7,936 bases of DNA from Parvularculaceae bacterium (GCA_027080545.1 JALWRV010000110.1:1-7936), one strand, 5' to 3'; counted from the stretch's first letter, positions 1-6,429 are shown. Notes: generated from the letters alone by a model not told the origin. Program-made: numbers and translations.

Positions 1-632
1 CCCAATAAAGCCCGCAGGGCCGACGGGGTGGAGGAAATAATTTTACCCCCCGGCAAATTGGTCCCCGGCTCCACCAACTCATTGCCATTGGCGATGAGCG
101 CTATTTTGGGGCGACGAATAACCGCAACATTCCCATGATTGGCCGAAGCCAGAACCCCGAGAGCAAACCCATCCAAGAGATGGTTTTTCGGGAGAATTTC
201 TTGGCCCGTTTTAAGGTCAATCCCCCGGGGGCGGATATGTCTTTTTTCTGTTTGCCCTTTGGTGACGAGCACACGGTCACCGTCGCGCTGGGCCTGTTCC
301 TGAATGAGAATATGGTCGCATCCTTCAGCTATTTTGCCACCGGTAAAAATGCGCACCGCTTCACCGGGCCCCACGGGGGCGGGGAATGTTTCCCCCGCCG
401 CCACCTCGCCGATGACCTTCAAGACAGCGCCTTTGTCACGCACATCGGCCAAGCGCACCCCATAGCCATCCATGGCAGACATGGCATCGGGCGGCACCGT
501 GACCTTGGCTCTTATCGCCTCGCTTGTAACCTGCCCCAAGGCTTGCTCCAAAGGGACAATCTCTCGCGGCAAGATTGGGCACCCATCGAGCAACAGGTTC
601 AAAGCCTGATCAACGCTGATCATTTCAGCCAT
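1..632 (-). CDS. moeA: Molybdopterin molybdenumtransferase MoeA, N-terminal part (cut by window edge)
   Basis: MoeA inserts molybdate into adenylylated molybdopterin, the last common step of Moco synthesis in the cytoplasm. The frame is open from the ATG at 632 to the left edge, giving 210 of the usual roughly 400 residues. Family motifs appear in order: PPDAMSAMDGYGVR (residues 47-60), VRIFTGG (93-99), RPRGID (134-139) and GNELVEPG (183-190). By alignment with E. coli MoeA as remembered, the active-site residues D59, T100, D142 and E188 correspond to D55, T97, D139 and E185 here, so the visible part looks functional. One variation is GNEL where GDEL is usual. The start lies inside the end of moaC (8-nt overlap, ATGGCTGA), which implies translational coupling as the last visible gene of the operon. 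Only a weak AGGA-like ribosome site precedes it, and a second ATG at codon 4 is possible. Confidence 0.95.
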   Translation of the reverse strand, partial: MAEMISVDQALNLLLDGCPILPREIVPLEQALGQVTSEAIRAKVTVPPDAMSAMDGYGVRLADVRDKGAVLKVIGEVAAGETFPAPVGPGEAVRIFTGGKIAEGCDHILIQEQAQRDGDRVLVTKGQTEKRHIRPRGIDLKTGQEILPKNHLLDGFALGVLASANHGNVAVIRRPKIALIANGNELVEPGTNLPGGKIISSTPSALRALL

Positions 633-1128
633 GAGACGGAGTTCCTGTTTCAGGGTGGGTAAAAGCCCCCGATGCCCCACCGGATTTCGACAATAGCTTT
701 ATCTCTTCCACAACCATGGCCTTATCCATGGCTTTTAGCATGTCATAGGCGGTGAGACAGGCCGTGCTGGCCGCTGTCAACGCTTCCATTTCCACACCGG
801 TTTGGCCAGACGTTGTGACGGTCGCGGTAAAGCACAAGGTTGGGGGTGAAGCTATCATCTCGGCTGTAACCGTCGCCCCGGTAATGAGCAGCGGATGACA
901 AAGAGGGATTAAATCCGGTGTGCGTTTGACGGCCATAATGCCTGCCAATTGGGCAATTTTCAGCACATCCCCTTTTTTCACCGTGCCGGCCTCTATGGCT
1001 TGCATCATCTGTTTGGTGATGCGCAAGCGCCCTTGCGCCACCGCCTGACGTTTGCTTACGGCTTTTTGTGACACATCGACCATAAGCGGGTCGCCCTCGG
1101 GGCTGATATGGGTAAGTTTATCGGCCAT
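625..1128 (-). CDS. moaC: Cyclic pyranopterin monophosphate synthase MoaC
   Basis: MoaC converts the MoaA product, 3',8-cyclo-7,8-dihydro-GTP, into cyclic pyranopterin monophosphate. The protein has 167 residues, close to the usual 160. It shows LTHISPEGDPLMVDVS at the N-terminus, the family signature KRTPDLIPLCHPL (residues 68-80), TGVEMEALTAAS (110-121) and a C-terminal LLSKSGGASG. The catalytic residues known from E. coli MoaC (K51, D128, K131) match K52 in KKGD and D129 and K132 in YDMLK. Its ATG shares one base with the moaB stop (TAATG), and its end overlaps the start of moeA by 8 nt. It is an ordinary complete member with no sign of damage. Confidence 0.97.
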   Translation of the reverse strand: MADKLTHISPEGDPLMVDVSQKAVSKRQAVAQGRLRITKQMMQAIEAGTVKKGDVLKIAQLAGIMAVKRTPDLIPLCHPLLITGATVTAEMIASPPTLCFTATVTTSGQTGVEMEALTAASTACLTAYDMLKAMDKAMVVEEIKLLSKSGGASGAFTHPETGTPSHG

Positions 1129-1658
1129 TATGCTTCCAGCAATCGGGGTTTTAATTCATAGAGATTGCAAGGCTGATGGCGACTGTCGATAATCGGTTGG
1201 ATGACCTTGTCCCAGCCATCCTTCACCGCCCCGTTAGAGCCCGGCAAAAGAAACAAAAAGGTTCCCTTCGCCACCCCCGCACATGCCCGTGAAGCCAGCG
1301 TTGATAGGCCCACCGATTGATAGCTCACCTGATGAAAAATAACAGAAAACCCCTCTATTTCGCGATCGAAAAGCGGCCTTAAGGCCTCCGGAGTGACATC
1401 ACGACCCGTCAGACCGGTACCGCCCGTAGTAACGACCGCATCCACCGTCGGATCATCGATCCAGCCTTGCACCTGTGCGGCGATATCGGGCACTTGGTCG
1501 CGAATGATTTGACGATCCGCTAGGTGATGACCGGCTTTTTCAATACGCGCCGCCAACAATGCACCAGACGTGTCGTCGACCATGGTGCGGGTGTCCGAGA
1601 CCGTCAGCACCGCAATGTGCATGGGGTGAAAATCGAGACCGTTATCTATTCCAGCCAT
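1128..1658 (-). CDS. moaB: Molybdenum cofactor biosynthesis protein MoaB (MogA/MoaB family)
   Basis: This 176-residue protein belongs to the MogA/MoaB fold that binds molybdopterin; active family members adenylylate it before MoeA acts. Visible motifs are IAVLTVSDTR (15-24), DDTSG (28-32), TGGTGLTGRD (78-87), PLFDREIEGF (95-104), the stretch LSTLASRACAGVAKGT (118-133) and LPGSNGA (138-144). The FDRE.EGF, STL.SRA.AGVA and RPCN-like (QPCN, 162-165) segments resemble E. coli MoaB more than MogA. E. coli MoaB has no proven adenylyltransferase role, but no separate mogA is visible here, so this gene probably does that job (inference). Translation starts at the ATG at 1658, with GAGAGGA about 5 nt upstream. 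The gap to moaE is 15 nt, the largest in the operon. Confidence 0.94.
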   Translation of the reverse strand: MAGIDNGLDFHPMHIAVLTVSDTRTMVDDTSGALLAARIEKAGHHLADRQIIRDQVPDIAAQVQGWIDDPTVDAVVTTGGTGLTGRDVTPEALRPLFDREIEGFSVIFHQVSYQSVGLSTLASRACAGVAKGTFLFLLPGSNGAVKDGWDKVIQPIIDSRHQPCNLYELKPRLLEA

Positions 1659-1673
1659 AAAATCCTCTCATTA

Positions 1674-2129
1674 TTACCAATTTTTGCTGGCTGTATAATC
1701 CGCCTCTGTGGGCTCAATCCAATGTTCGCCGTCCGGCCTATGTTCTTTTTTCCAAAAGGGCGCATCGGTTTTAAGCCGATCCATTAAATAGGTAGCCGCC
1801 TCAAACGCATCCCGCCGATGGGCGCTGGCGGTTGCCACGAATACGATCACCTCTCCCTCTTTCATGGTGCCATAGCGATGGGCAATAAGAAATTGATCGA
1901 TATCAAATTTCTCGCGTACGACATCAACAAAAGAAGCGATTATTTTTTCCGTGAACCCCGCATAATGTTCCAGCGTCAACGCCTCAATGGTGGCATTATC
2001 AGCCTGTCCGCGCACCATGCCGCTGAACGAGACAACAGCCCCAACATTGTCTCCGGATCGGCGTACGGATTCGATGAATTGCGCCTGCAAAATGGCCGGG
2101 TCTAAGGGCTGGTCGGTTATGTCAATCAT
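1674..2129 (-). CDS. moaE: Molybdopterin synthase catalytic (large) subunit MoaE
   Basis: MoaE and MoaD form the heterotetramer that puts two dithiolene sulfurs onto cPMP to make molybdopterin. From the ATG at 2129 the protein has 151 residues, a normal length. Signatures are GAVVSFSGMVRG (30-41), LTLEHYAGF (51-59), HRYGTMKEGE (84-93), ATASAHRRDAFEA (99-111) and LKTDAPFWKKE (119-129). K120 and K127 correspond to the catalytic lysines K119 and K126 of E. coli MoaE. A GTG at 2141 would add four residues and overlap moaD. I prefer the ATG because MIDI...PLDP is a typical family beginning and it starts one base after the moaD stop, preceded by a GGGGG run. Confidence 0.95.
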   Translation of the reverse strand: MIDITDQPLDPAILQAQFIESVRRSGDNVGAVVSFSGMVRGQADNATIEALTLEHYAGFTEKIIASFVDVVREKFDIDQFLIAHRYGTMKEGEVIVFVATASAHRRDAFEAATYLMDRLKTDAPFWKKEHRPDGEHWIEPTEADYTASKNW

Positions 2130-2130
2130 A

Positions 2131-2379
2131 TTAGCCCCCACTCATGGGTGGTAAAAAGGCGATTTCATCACCTTCGCTGATTGATTGTCCGCGATCACAA
2201 ACAGTTTTATTCACCACCACAAGAGTGGTCGGGCGGTTCAGAGTCTGGCCCAGTTCTGGCGCGTCGTTTGCCAAGAATTTGATCAGATCATTGATCGTGG
2301 CGATCGTGTCGAGATTGATGTTTTTTTCGCGCCCGCCAGCCAGCGGGTTCAGGGCACCCATAAATAAAATCGTCGCCAT
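2131..2379 (-). CDS. moaD: Molybdopterin synthase sulfur-carrier (small) subunit MoaD
   Basis: MoaD is the ubiquitin-like sulfur carrier whose C-terminal glycine is thiocarboxylated and feeds sulfur to MoaE. The protein has 82 residues, close to the typical 81, and ends in FLPPMSGG, the required terminal Gly-Gly. Other family features are the start MATILFMGALNPLAGG and the DEIAFLPP segment near the end (71-78). The frame stays open upstream to an ATG at 2451, but that start would add 24 residues overlapping moaA with no family resemblance. The ATG at 2379 has a strong GGGAGG site 5 nt upstream and lies one base after the moaA stop, so it is preferred. It is directly followed by moaE, its partner subunit. 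Confidence 0.95.
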   Translation of the reverse strand: MATILFMGALNPLAGGREKNINLDTIATINDLIKFLANDAPELGQTLNRPTTLVVVNKTVCDRGQSISEGDEIAFLPPMSGG

Positions 2380-2380
2380 T

Positions 2381-3418
2381 TCAGCCTCCCGTTGCCGACA
2401 TGTGGCGCCCCTGCGCCGGGGCTTGCCCTGCCCTATCAATGGTAAAATCATGGGCTTGCGGTTTGCGATTCAAGGCTTCGATAATGTGGCTGGCAATTTC
2501 TTGATCACGGCACCCCTCTCGCAACAAGATGCGTAAATCGAGATGGTCGTCATGGCCGAGACAGAGATAAAGCCGCCCAGTACAGGTGAGGCGCACGCGA
2601 TTACACCCGGCGCAAAAATTTTGACTAAGCGGGGAAATGAACCCAAGTCGCCCCCCCGTTTCGGCGATTTTATAATAGCGCGCCGGACCACCACTTTTAT
2701 ACGGATCTTCAATCAGGGTAAATTCTTGCCTTAACCTGTCTTCAACTGTCATCAGCGGCACATATTGATCATAGCGATCTTCCGCCACCTCTCCCATAGG
2801 CATGATCTCAATAAGGGTAAGGTCAAAATTTTGTTCATGGGCCCAACGCAACAAAGAGGGAATTTCTTGTTGATTATCCTCTTTAAGGGCAACCATATTA
2901 ATCTTGATCGCCAACCCCGCTTGCTTGGCCGCCTCGATCCCGCGCAATATTTTGGTTAAATCCCCGCCGCGTGTCAGGCGGGAAAAATTTTCCTGCTCCA
3001 ATGTATCAAGAGATATGTTGAGGCGCCTTATCCCCGCCTCGGCCAAGGTCGCCGCATGGCGTTCCAACAGGGTCGCGTTGGTGGTCAGGGTCAATTCATC
3101 AAGAGCGCCTGATTTTACATGGTTCCCGAGATTTTTAATCAGGCTTCCAATATCCCGTCGCACCAAAGGCTCCCCCCCGGTGAGACGAATTTTGCGAACC
3201 CCCAAACCGATAAAAATAGATGAGAGCCGCTCTAATTCTTCCAGCCGCAATAAATCTGCCCGCGGCAGAAATCTCATTTTCTCGCTCATGCAATAGACAC
3301 AGCGCAGATCACAACGATCCGTAACCGACAGGCGCAAATAGCTAATATGACGCCCAAAAGCATCCATCAGCCTTGGCGCGGCGCCTTGGGGAATATTAAG
3401 CCCGTCTGGTGGGGTCAT
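2381..3418 (-). CDS. moaA: GTP 3',8-cyclase MoaA (radical SAM)
   Basis: MoaA carries out the first committed step of Moco synthesis, radical-SAM cyclisation of GTP to 3',8-cyclo-7,8-dihydro-GTP. The 345-residue protein is of normal length. The N-terminal radical-SAM cluster site is CDLRCVYC (C36, C40, C43). LTGGEPLVRRD follows at about 79-89 and LNISLDTL at about 133-140. The C-terminal [4Fe-4S] site that binds GTP has the CxxC-x13-C pattern within FCAGCNRVRLTCTGRLYLC. The protein ends in HMSATGG, the conserved C-terminal Gly-Gly needed for activity in this family. The ATG at 3418 is preceded by AAGGTG about 8 nt upstream. It is the first gene of the operon and is divergent from the DUF2147 gene at 3614. 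Two Fe-S clusters make it a plausible client of the nearby Mrp. Confidence 0.97.
   Translation of the reverse strand: MTPPDGLNIPQGAAPRLMDAFGRHISYLRLSVTDRCDLRCVYCMSEKMRFLPRADLLRLEELERLSSIFIGLGVRKIRLTGGEPLVRRDIGSLIKNLGNHVKSGALDELTLTTNATLLERHAATLAEAGIRRLNISLDTLEQENFSRLTRGGDLTKILRGIEAAKQAGLAIKINMVALKEDNQQEIPSLLRWAHEQNFDLTLIEIMPMGEVAEDRYDQYVPLMTVEDRLRQEFTLIEDPYKSGGPARYYKIAETGGRLGFISPLSQNFCAGCNRVRLTCTGRLYLCLGHDDHLDLRILLREGCRDQEIASHIIEALNRKPQAHDFTIDRAGQAPAQGRHMSATGG
2385..2390 (-). promoter_or_regulatory. Ribosome binding site fixing the moaD start
   Basis: On the minus strand this reads GGGAGG, five bases before the ATG at 2379 and inside the last codons of moaA. It supports the short 82-residue MoaD over the longer upstream reading, and couples moaD initiation to the end of moaA. 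Confidence 0.8.
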
Positions 3419-3458
3419 GGCAGGTCACCTTTGCTGCGGATATGCTCAGGAAGTGGCG

Positions 3459-3526
3459 ATATTACAACCCCTTAGCATAGAATAGTCAGACACAATCAGG
3501 GATTGCGAGATTTTTCTTTGTAATAT
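3459..3526. repeat. 9-bp inverted repeat in the divergent moaA / DUF2147 promoter region
   Basis: ATATTACAA at 3459-3467 is the exact reverse complement of TTGTAATAT at 3518-3526, with 50 bases between them, in the 195-base divergent intergenic region. Each copy starts with a TTGTAA that points toward one of the two flanking genes. The arms could be -35-like elements or a paired regulator site. A 9-bp match in an AT-rich region this size can occur by chance, so the structure is certain but its function is not. Confidence 0.35.
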
Positions 3527-3540
3527 TAGCTATCTATAAT
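3513..3540 (+). promoter_or_regulatory. Candidate promoter for the DUF2147 gene at 3614
   Basis: A perfect TATAAT at 3535-3540 lies in an AT-rich stretch, with a poor -35 (TTTCTT, 3513-3518) at 16-bp spacing. Transcription would start near 3547 and leave a leader of roughly 65 bases before the ATG. The weak -35 suggests either help from an activator or reliance on the -10. No equally clear promoter was seen for moaA on the opposite strand. A TTGTAA/CATATC pair with 17-bp spacing is the best available there and is weak. Confidence 0.45.
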
Positions 3541-3613
3541 ATCCTAATGCGGTCACGGGCAAGCAAAACCATTTAATCGTAACGCGCATTGCCCAACCTT
3601 TGGGAGGTTAAAG

Positions 3614-4240
3614 ATGAAATCACTGAAACTTGGATTGTCTGCTTTGTTGGGCTTGTTGCTCACTGGCCTGCTGGCACCAGCCTTTGCCGGCGATATGGCC
3701 GATAAGGCCGTTGGCGTATGGTTACGTCCGAATATGGGATGGCATGTGGAGTTTTCCATGTGTGGCGACAAGCTTTGCGGGGAAGTTATTTCCGGCGAAG
3801 GCGTCGACAAGAAATCCGGCGAATCCGTTGTCGGCATCAAAATGCTCTATGATCTGGAGAAAATTGATGACGATAAATGGAAAGGCAAAATGTATAATCC
3901 TGGCGATGGCGGCACCTATAAAGGGATCGTTCGCGTTATGGATGATAATCGCATCAAAATGTCCGGCTGCATGATGGGCATTATGTGCCGCTCTGAAGTT
4001 TGGACCCGCGTCGAAGAGGCAGCACCCATGATGGAAGAAGAAACCATGATGGACGATGAAGCCATGATGGAAGAGTCCGATATGGGCGATGGCGAAGCCA
4101 TGGCTGACGATATGGCCGATGAGGCTGGCGACAGCATGGATGAGATGAAAGACGGCATGGAAGAAAAAATGGAAGAAATGCACGAAGACCATGGCGATGA
4201 TCATCACGAAGGTGAAAAAGAAGGCGATAGCGACGAATAG
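3614..4240 (+). CDS. Exported DUF2147 protein with Met/acidic/His-rich C-terminal tail
   Basis: The function is unknown; the DUF2147 family is made of exported proteins with no settled biochemical role. The 208-residue product has a signal peptide (K2, K5, a hydrophobic core, then APAFA before G26), so it should be periplasmic. The domain spans about 27-132: VGVW (33-36), CGDKLCGEV (50-58), MYNPGDGGTYKG (93-104) and SGCMMGIMCRSEVWTR (117-132), all typical of DUF2147. C50/C55 and C119/C125 may form disulfides. Residues 134-208 are an added tail with 14 Met (all within 139-189), 35 Asp/Glu, 4 His (190-198) and three Lys, partly in a six-residue register. Such a tail suggests binding of a soft metal such as Cu(I), or a Met-sulfoxide sink; both ideas are inference. 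GGGAGG at 3602-3607 supports the start. The gene stands alone, with its own candidate promoter and terminator. Confidence 0.9.
   Translation: MKSLKLGLSALLGLLLTGLLAPAFAGDMADKAVGVWLRPNMGWHVEFSMCGDKLCGEVISGEGVDKKSGESVVGIKMLYDLEKIDDDKWKGKMYNPGDGGTYKGIVRVMDDNRIKMSGCMMGIMCRSEVWTRVEEAAPMMEEETMMDDEAMMEESDMGDGEAMADDMADEAGDSMDEMKDGMEEKMEEMHEDHGDDHHEGEKEGDSDE
4028..4117 (+). repeat. Degenerate 18-nt (six-residue) coding repeat in the DUF2147 tail
   Basis: Five consecutive six-residue units begin with Met at residues 139, 145, 151, 157 and 163: MMEEET, MMDDEA, MMEESD, MGDGEA, MADDMA. At DNA level the first three share CATGATGGA followed by an acidic-codon run every 18 bases. The register recurs more loosely downstream (M175). 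The pattern suggests expansion of a short tandem unit followed by divergence. Confidence 0.7.
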
Positions 4241-4281
4241 TCTCTCTCGCTTTTTTATTTCCAAAAGCCTATAATAAATTG

Positions 4282-4321
4282 AAGACGCGCCCTTTTAAGC
4301 AAATATTGGGCGCGTCTTTTT
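4282..4321 (+). terminator. Rho-independent terminator after the first DUF2147 gene
   Basis: An 11-bp perfect stem, AAGACGCGCCC (4282-4292) with GGGCGCGTCTT (4308-4318), closes a 15-nt loop and runs into TTTTT (4317-4321). It ends the plus-strand transcript 41 bases after the stop codon. On the minus strand the hairpin is followed by CAATTTATT, so it would be at most a weak terminator for the convergent tauE-like gene, which ends at 4341. Confidence 0.9.
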
Positions 4322-4340
4322 ATCAGGGTGTCTTGCATGC

Positions 4341-5135
4341 CTATTGCATGGCAAGCCAGCGCCACGCAAGGCGCAAAGAAACAAACAGAATAAGCAAGGC
4401 TGTGATGCGCCTTATCCATATTTCCGGTATCGGACCACTAGCAAGGCGCGAGCCGATTTGCCCCCCCAACAGCACCGCGAAAGGCAAAGGCCAAAAGGCC
4501 AATAGGTCAGCGCCAAGATTTTGCCCCATCAGCTTTTCTCCCTGCCCGATCAATCCGGCCAAGGAATTGGCAAAAATAAACAAAGAGGCGGTGCCCACGA
4601 TCTCACGCGCCTTGCCCCAATTGGTAAGATAGAGAAAAGGTGCCAGTAAAACTCCCCCGCCAATACCGATCATGCCGGACAATAAACCAATAAGGCCCCC
4701 GACCCCATAATCAACCAAGATTAATTGGCGCCTGATTGACTTTTCTTGTTCTTTTTTTAGGGCCGGCTCTTTCTTTGCGGACTGTCCACTGTTCGGCCTC
4801 TGCCCTAACATCACCAGTGCGATTAAAAAAAGTGATCCCGCCAACAGACCGGTAAACACGCCCTCCTCCAAGGAAAGCCGCCCACCGATCCAAGCTGAGG
4901 GAATTGAGGTAATAAAAAAGGGGGCTGCCCGCGAAAGGCGCATATTCCCCGTGGCTAAAAAACGCCAAGAACCACCCCCGGCAACGATGATATTACAGGC
5001 TAAGGCGATAAATGGATAAAGCCGATAGTCGACCCCATGCAAGGCTAACAGCGCATTATAGGTAGACCCCCCACCAAAACCCACCGAGGCATAAACCAAC
5101 GCTGTCAGGGCGAACAGCAAAGAGAACAACCACAT
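4341..5135 (-). CDS. TauE/SafE-family sulfite/anion exporter-type membrane permease
   Basis: The 264-residue protein is strongly hydrophobic, with about eight membrane segments in two halves. Each half carries the glycine-rich family motif: YASVGFGGGST (15-25) and SGMIGIGGGVLLAPF (153-167). A charged, lysine-rich loop (about 111-137) separates the halves, and R/K placement suggests it is cytoplasmic. This is the TauE/SafE layout; characterised members move sulfite, sulfoacetate or other organosulfur anions, but substrates cannot be read from sequence. The ATG at 5135 has GAGGTG about 7 nt upstream. It lies 54 bases downstream of mrp on the same strand with no terminator between, so the two are probably cotranscribed. 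It converges on the DUF2147 gene. A sulfur-anion role would suit a neighbourhood with a DMSO-reductase-type enzyme, but that is inference. Confidence 0.9.
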   Translation of the reverse strand: MWLFSLLFALTALVYASVGFGGGSTYNALLALHGVDYRLYPFIALACNIIVAGGGSWRFLATGNMRLSRAAPFFITSIPSAWIGGRLSLEEGVFTGLLAGSLFLIALVMLGQRPNSGQSAKKEPALKKEQEKSIRRQLILVDYGVGGLIGLLSGMIGIGGGVLLAPFLYLTNWGKAREIVGTASLFIFANSLAGLIGQGEKLMGQNLGADLLAFWPLPFAVLLGGQIGSRLASGPIPEIWIRRITALLILFVSLRLAWRWLAMQ

Positions 5136-5189
5136 ATGTCACCTCGTCGCTTATTGTCCCCGTGTTGCCCCCCGTGCAAAAGCCGCCCT

Positions 5190-6278
5190 TTAAAGCTCGA
5201 CCGCCAAATGGCGCATGACCCCATCCGCAATATGATGATAGCTCTGGGCTTCCGGACTATCCGGCTTGGCCTCGACAATCGGGGTGCCCGCATCGGCGCA
5301 AGCCCGAATATCCATGTGCAACGGCACCGCCCCGAGAAAATCCATGCCATATTGATGTGCGAATTGCTCTGCCCCCCCATGGCCAAACAAGTTTGAAACC
5401 TGATGGCATTTAGGACAGACAAATTGGCTCATATTTTCGACCACACCGAGAATGGGGATACGGGTTTTGGTAAACATATCCACCGCTTTGCGCGCATCAA
5501 TGAGGGCTAGATCCTGCGGCGTTGAAACAATTACCGCCCCGTCGACAATGGCGGTTTGACACATGGTCAATTGCACATCGCCTGTACCCGGCGGCAAATC
5601 TGCGATCAGCACATCCACATCGCCATCCATATCCCAAGCAACACCTGTAAGAAATTGCTGTATCGCCCCGATTACCATAGGCCCCCGCCATACGGCGGCT
5701 GTTTCTGGGGGGACCAAAAAGGACATGGAAATGGCCTTCAGCCCGTCTTTCATAACCGGCTTGATGCGGTCATCATCGGTAAATTCTGGCTTGGCATTCA
5801 GCCCCAATAACATGGCCGCTGAAGGACCATAAACATCGCAATCGGCTATCGCTACTTTCAAACCCTTTTGCTTCAAGGCATAGGCGAGGTTGACCGATGT
5901 GGTCGATTTACCAACCCCCCCTTTGCCGCTGGCTACAGCGATAAAATATTTCACACCCTTTATTTTTTTGGGGGTTGGCGGCGGCGGGGCTTTGCCATTG
6001 CCCTTGGCTGGTGACGGGGCCTTTTTCGCCGTCATAATCGCACGAACCTTGGAGACACCCGCCAAAGCCTCGACTATTTTTTCACACGCCGCCCGCACCG
6101 GCTCCACCCGCTCCGCATCTGCCGGGTCAATTTGCAAACAGATGGAAACAATATCGCCATTAATCGCGATGCTTTCTAATAGGCCGGCGCTGACAATATT
6201 CTGATCCGGCGCGCCCGTTTTCAATGGGTTTTTGATTTGCCGCAGCGCTTTGACGATTTCTTCTTCCGTGATTGCCAT
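5190..6278 (-). CDS. mrp: Iron-sulfur cluster carrier ATPase Mrp/ApbC (MIP18 domain plus P-loop)
   Basis: Mrp/ApbC proteins are cytoplasmic P-loop NTPases of the NBP35 class that bind a [4Fe-4S] cluster and pass it to apo-proteins. The 362-residue product has an N-terminal MIP18/DUF59 domain (about 1-85, with NIVSAGLLESI at 27-37) and an Ala/Lys/Pro linker (about 86-108). The ATPase domain has the deviant Walker A GKGGVGKST (118-126), DCDVYGPS (146-153), DLPPGTGD (227-234) and the cluster-binding CPKC (C288, C291). The length is typical. The ATG at 6278 has AGGA 7 nt upstream. It is divergent from the small DUF2147-like gene and probably leads an operon with the TauE-like permease. MoaA and the expected DmsA/DmsB partners of DmsC need [4Fe-4S] clusters, so service to them is plausible; mrp is also a general housekeeping gene. 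Confidence 0.95.
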   Translation of the reverse strand: MAITEEEIVKALRQIKNPLKTGAPDQNIVSAGLLESIAINGDIVSICLQIDPADAERVEPVRAACEKIVEALAGVSKVRAIMTAKKAPSPAKGNGKAPPPPTPKKIKGVKYFIAVASGKGGVGKSTTSVNLAYALKQKGLKVAIADCDVYGPSAAMLLGLNAKPEFTDDDRIKPVMKDGLKAISMSFLVPPETAAVWRGPMVIGAIQQFLTGVAWDMDGDVDVLIADLPPGTGDVQLTMCQTAIVDGAVIVSTPQDLALIDARKAVDMFTKTRIPILGVVENMSQFVCPKCHQVSNLFGHGGAEQFAHQYGMDFLGAVPLHMDIRACADAGTPIVEAKPDSPEAQSYHHIADGVMRHLAVEL

Positions 6279-6322
6279 GTTTTAGTCCTGTTTGAGGGCT
6301 GTTTTTCATAAAATAGCCTTAT

Positions 6323-6351
6323 TTGATTTCATTATGATGTGCTAATATGAG
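6323..6351 (+). promoter_or_regulatory. Candidate promoter for the DUF2147-like gene at 6430
   Basis: TTGATT (6323-6328) and TATGAG (6346-6351) stand 17 bp apart, a reasonable sigma-70-like pair in the 151-base region divergent from mrp. Transcription would begin near 6358, giving a leader of about 70 bases. TTGAT also resembles half of an FNR site, but the other half is absent. Confidence 0.4.
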
Positions 6352-6418
6352 ACTATCAGTTGCGTATGTGCCTGCTCGAGAGTGGGAATTCAAGCTAATC
6401 CTAGAAACAAACAATTGC

Positions 6419-6423
6419 GGAGG
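6419..6423 (+). promoter_or_regulatory. Ribosome binding site fixing the start at 6430
   Basis: GGAGG lies six bases before the ATG at 6430. The frame is open upstream to a GTG at 6382, but that start has no good ribosome site and would put a charged 16-residue extension before a textbook signal peptide. Confidence 0.85.
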
Positions 6424-6429
6424 AACGAA

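Noticed and set aside
135..662. Plus-strand open frame of 175 codons
   Set aside because: It lies opposite the clear MoeA reading on the minus strand, has no ribosome site and its translation shows no family resemblance.
2130..2141. GTG start for moaE at 2141
   Set aside because: It would add only four residues and overlap moaD. The ATG at 2129 gives the usual family N-terminus, although the GTG cannot be fully excluded.
2279..2306. Clustered GATC-containing palindromes (TTGATCAGATCATTGATC)
   Set aside because: They lie inside moaD, where ordinary codons for the NDLIKF region explain them, and no regulatory target is placed to use them.
3419..3545. Possible Moco riboswitch in the moaA leader
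   Set aside because: The region is short and shared with a divergent promoter, and I saw none of the extended paired structure expected of the Moco RNA motif.
3722..4264. Minus-strand open frame of 180 codons rich in His and Phe
   Set aside because: It is the antisense shadow of the Met/Asp/Glu-rich tail: CAT and TTC are the complements of ATG and GAA. It lacks a start signal, and the plus-strand gene has a signal peptide, ribosome site and terminator.
6323..6345. Possible FNR/Anr site (TTGAT-N4-ATCAA) upstream of 6430
   Set aside because: Only the TTGAT half is present; TTATG follows where ATCAA is needed.
6382..6429. GTG start giving a 16-residue longer small DUF2147-like protein
   Set aside because: The ATG at 6430 has GGAGG at the right distance and begins a normal signal peptide; the extension is charged and has no ribosome site.
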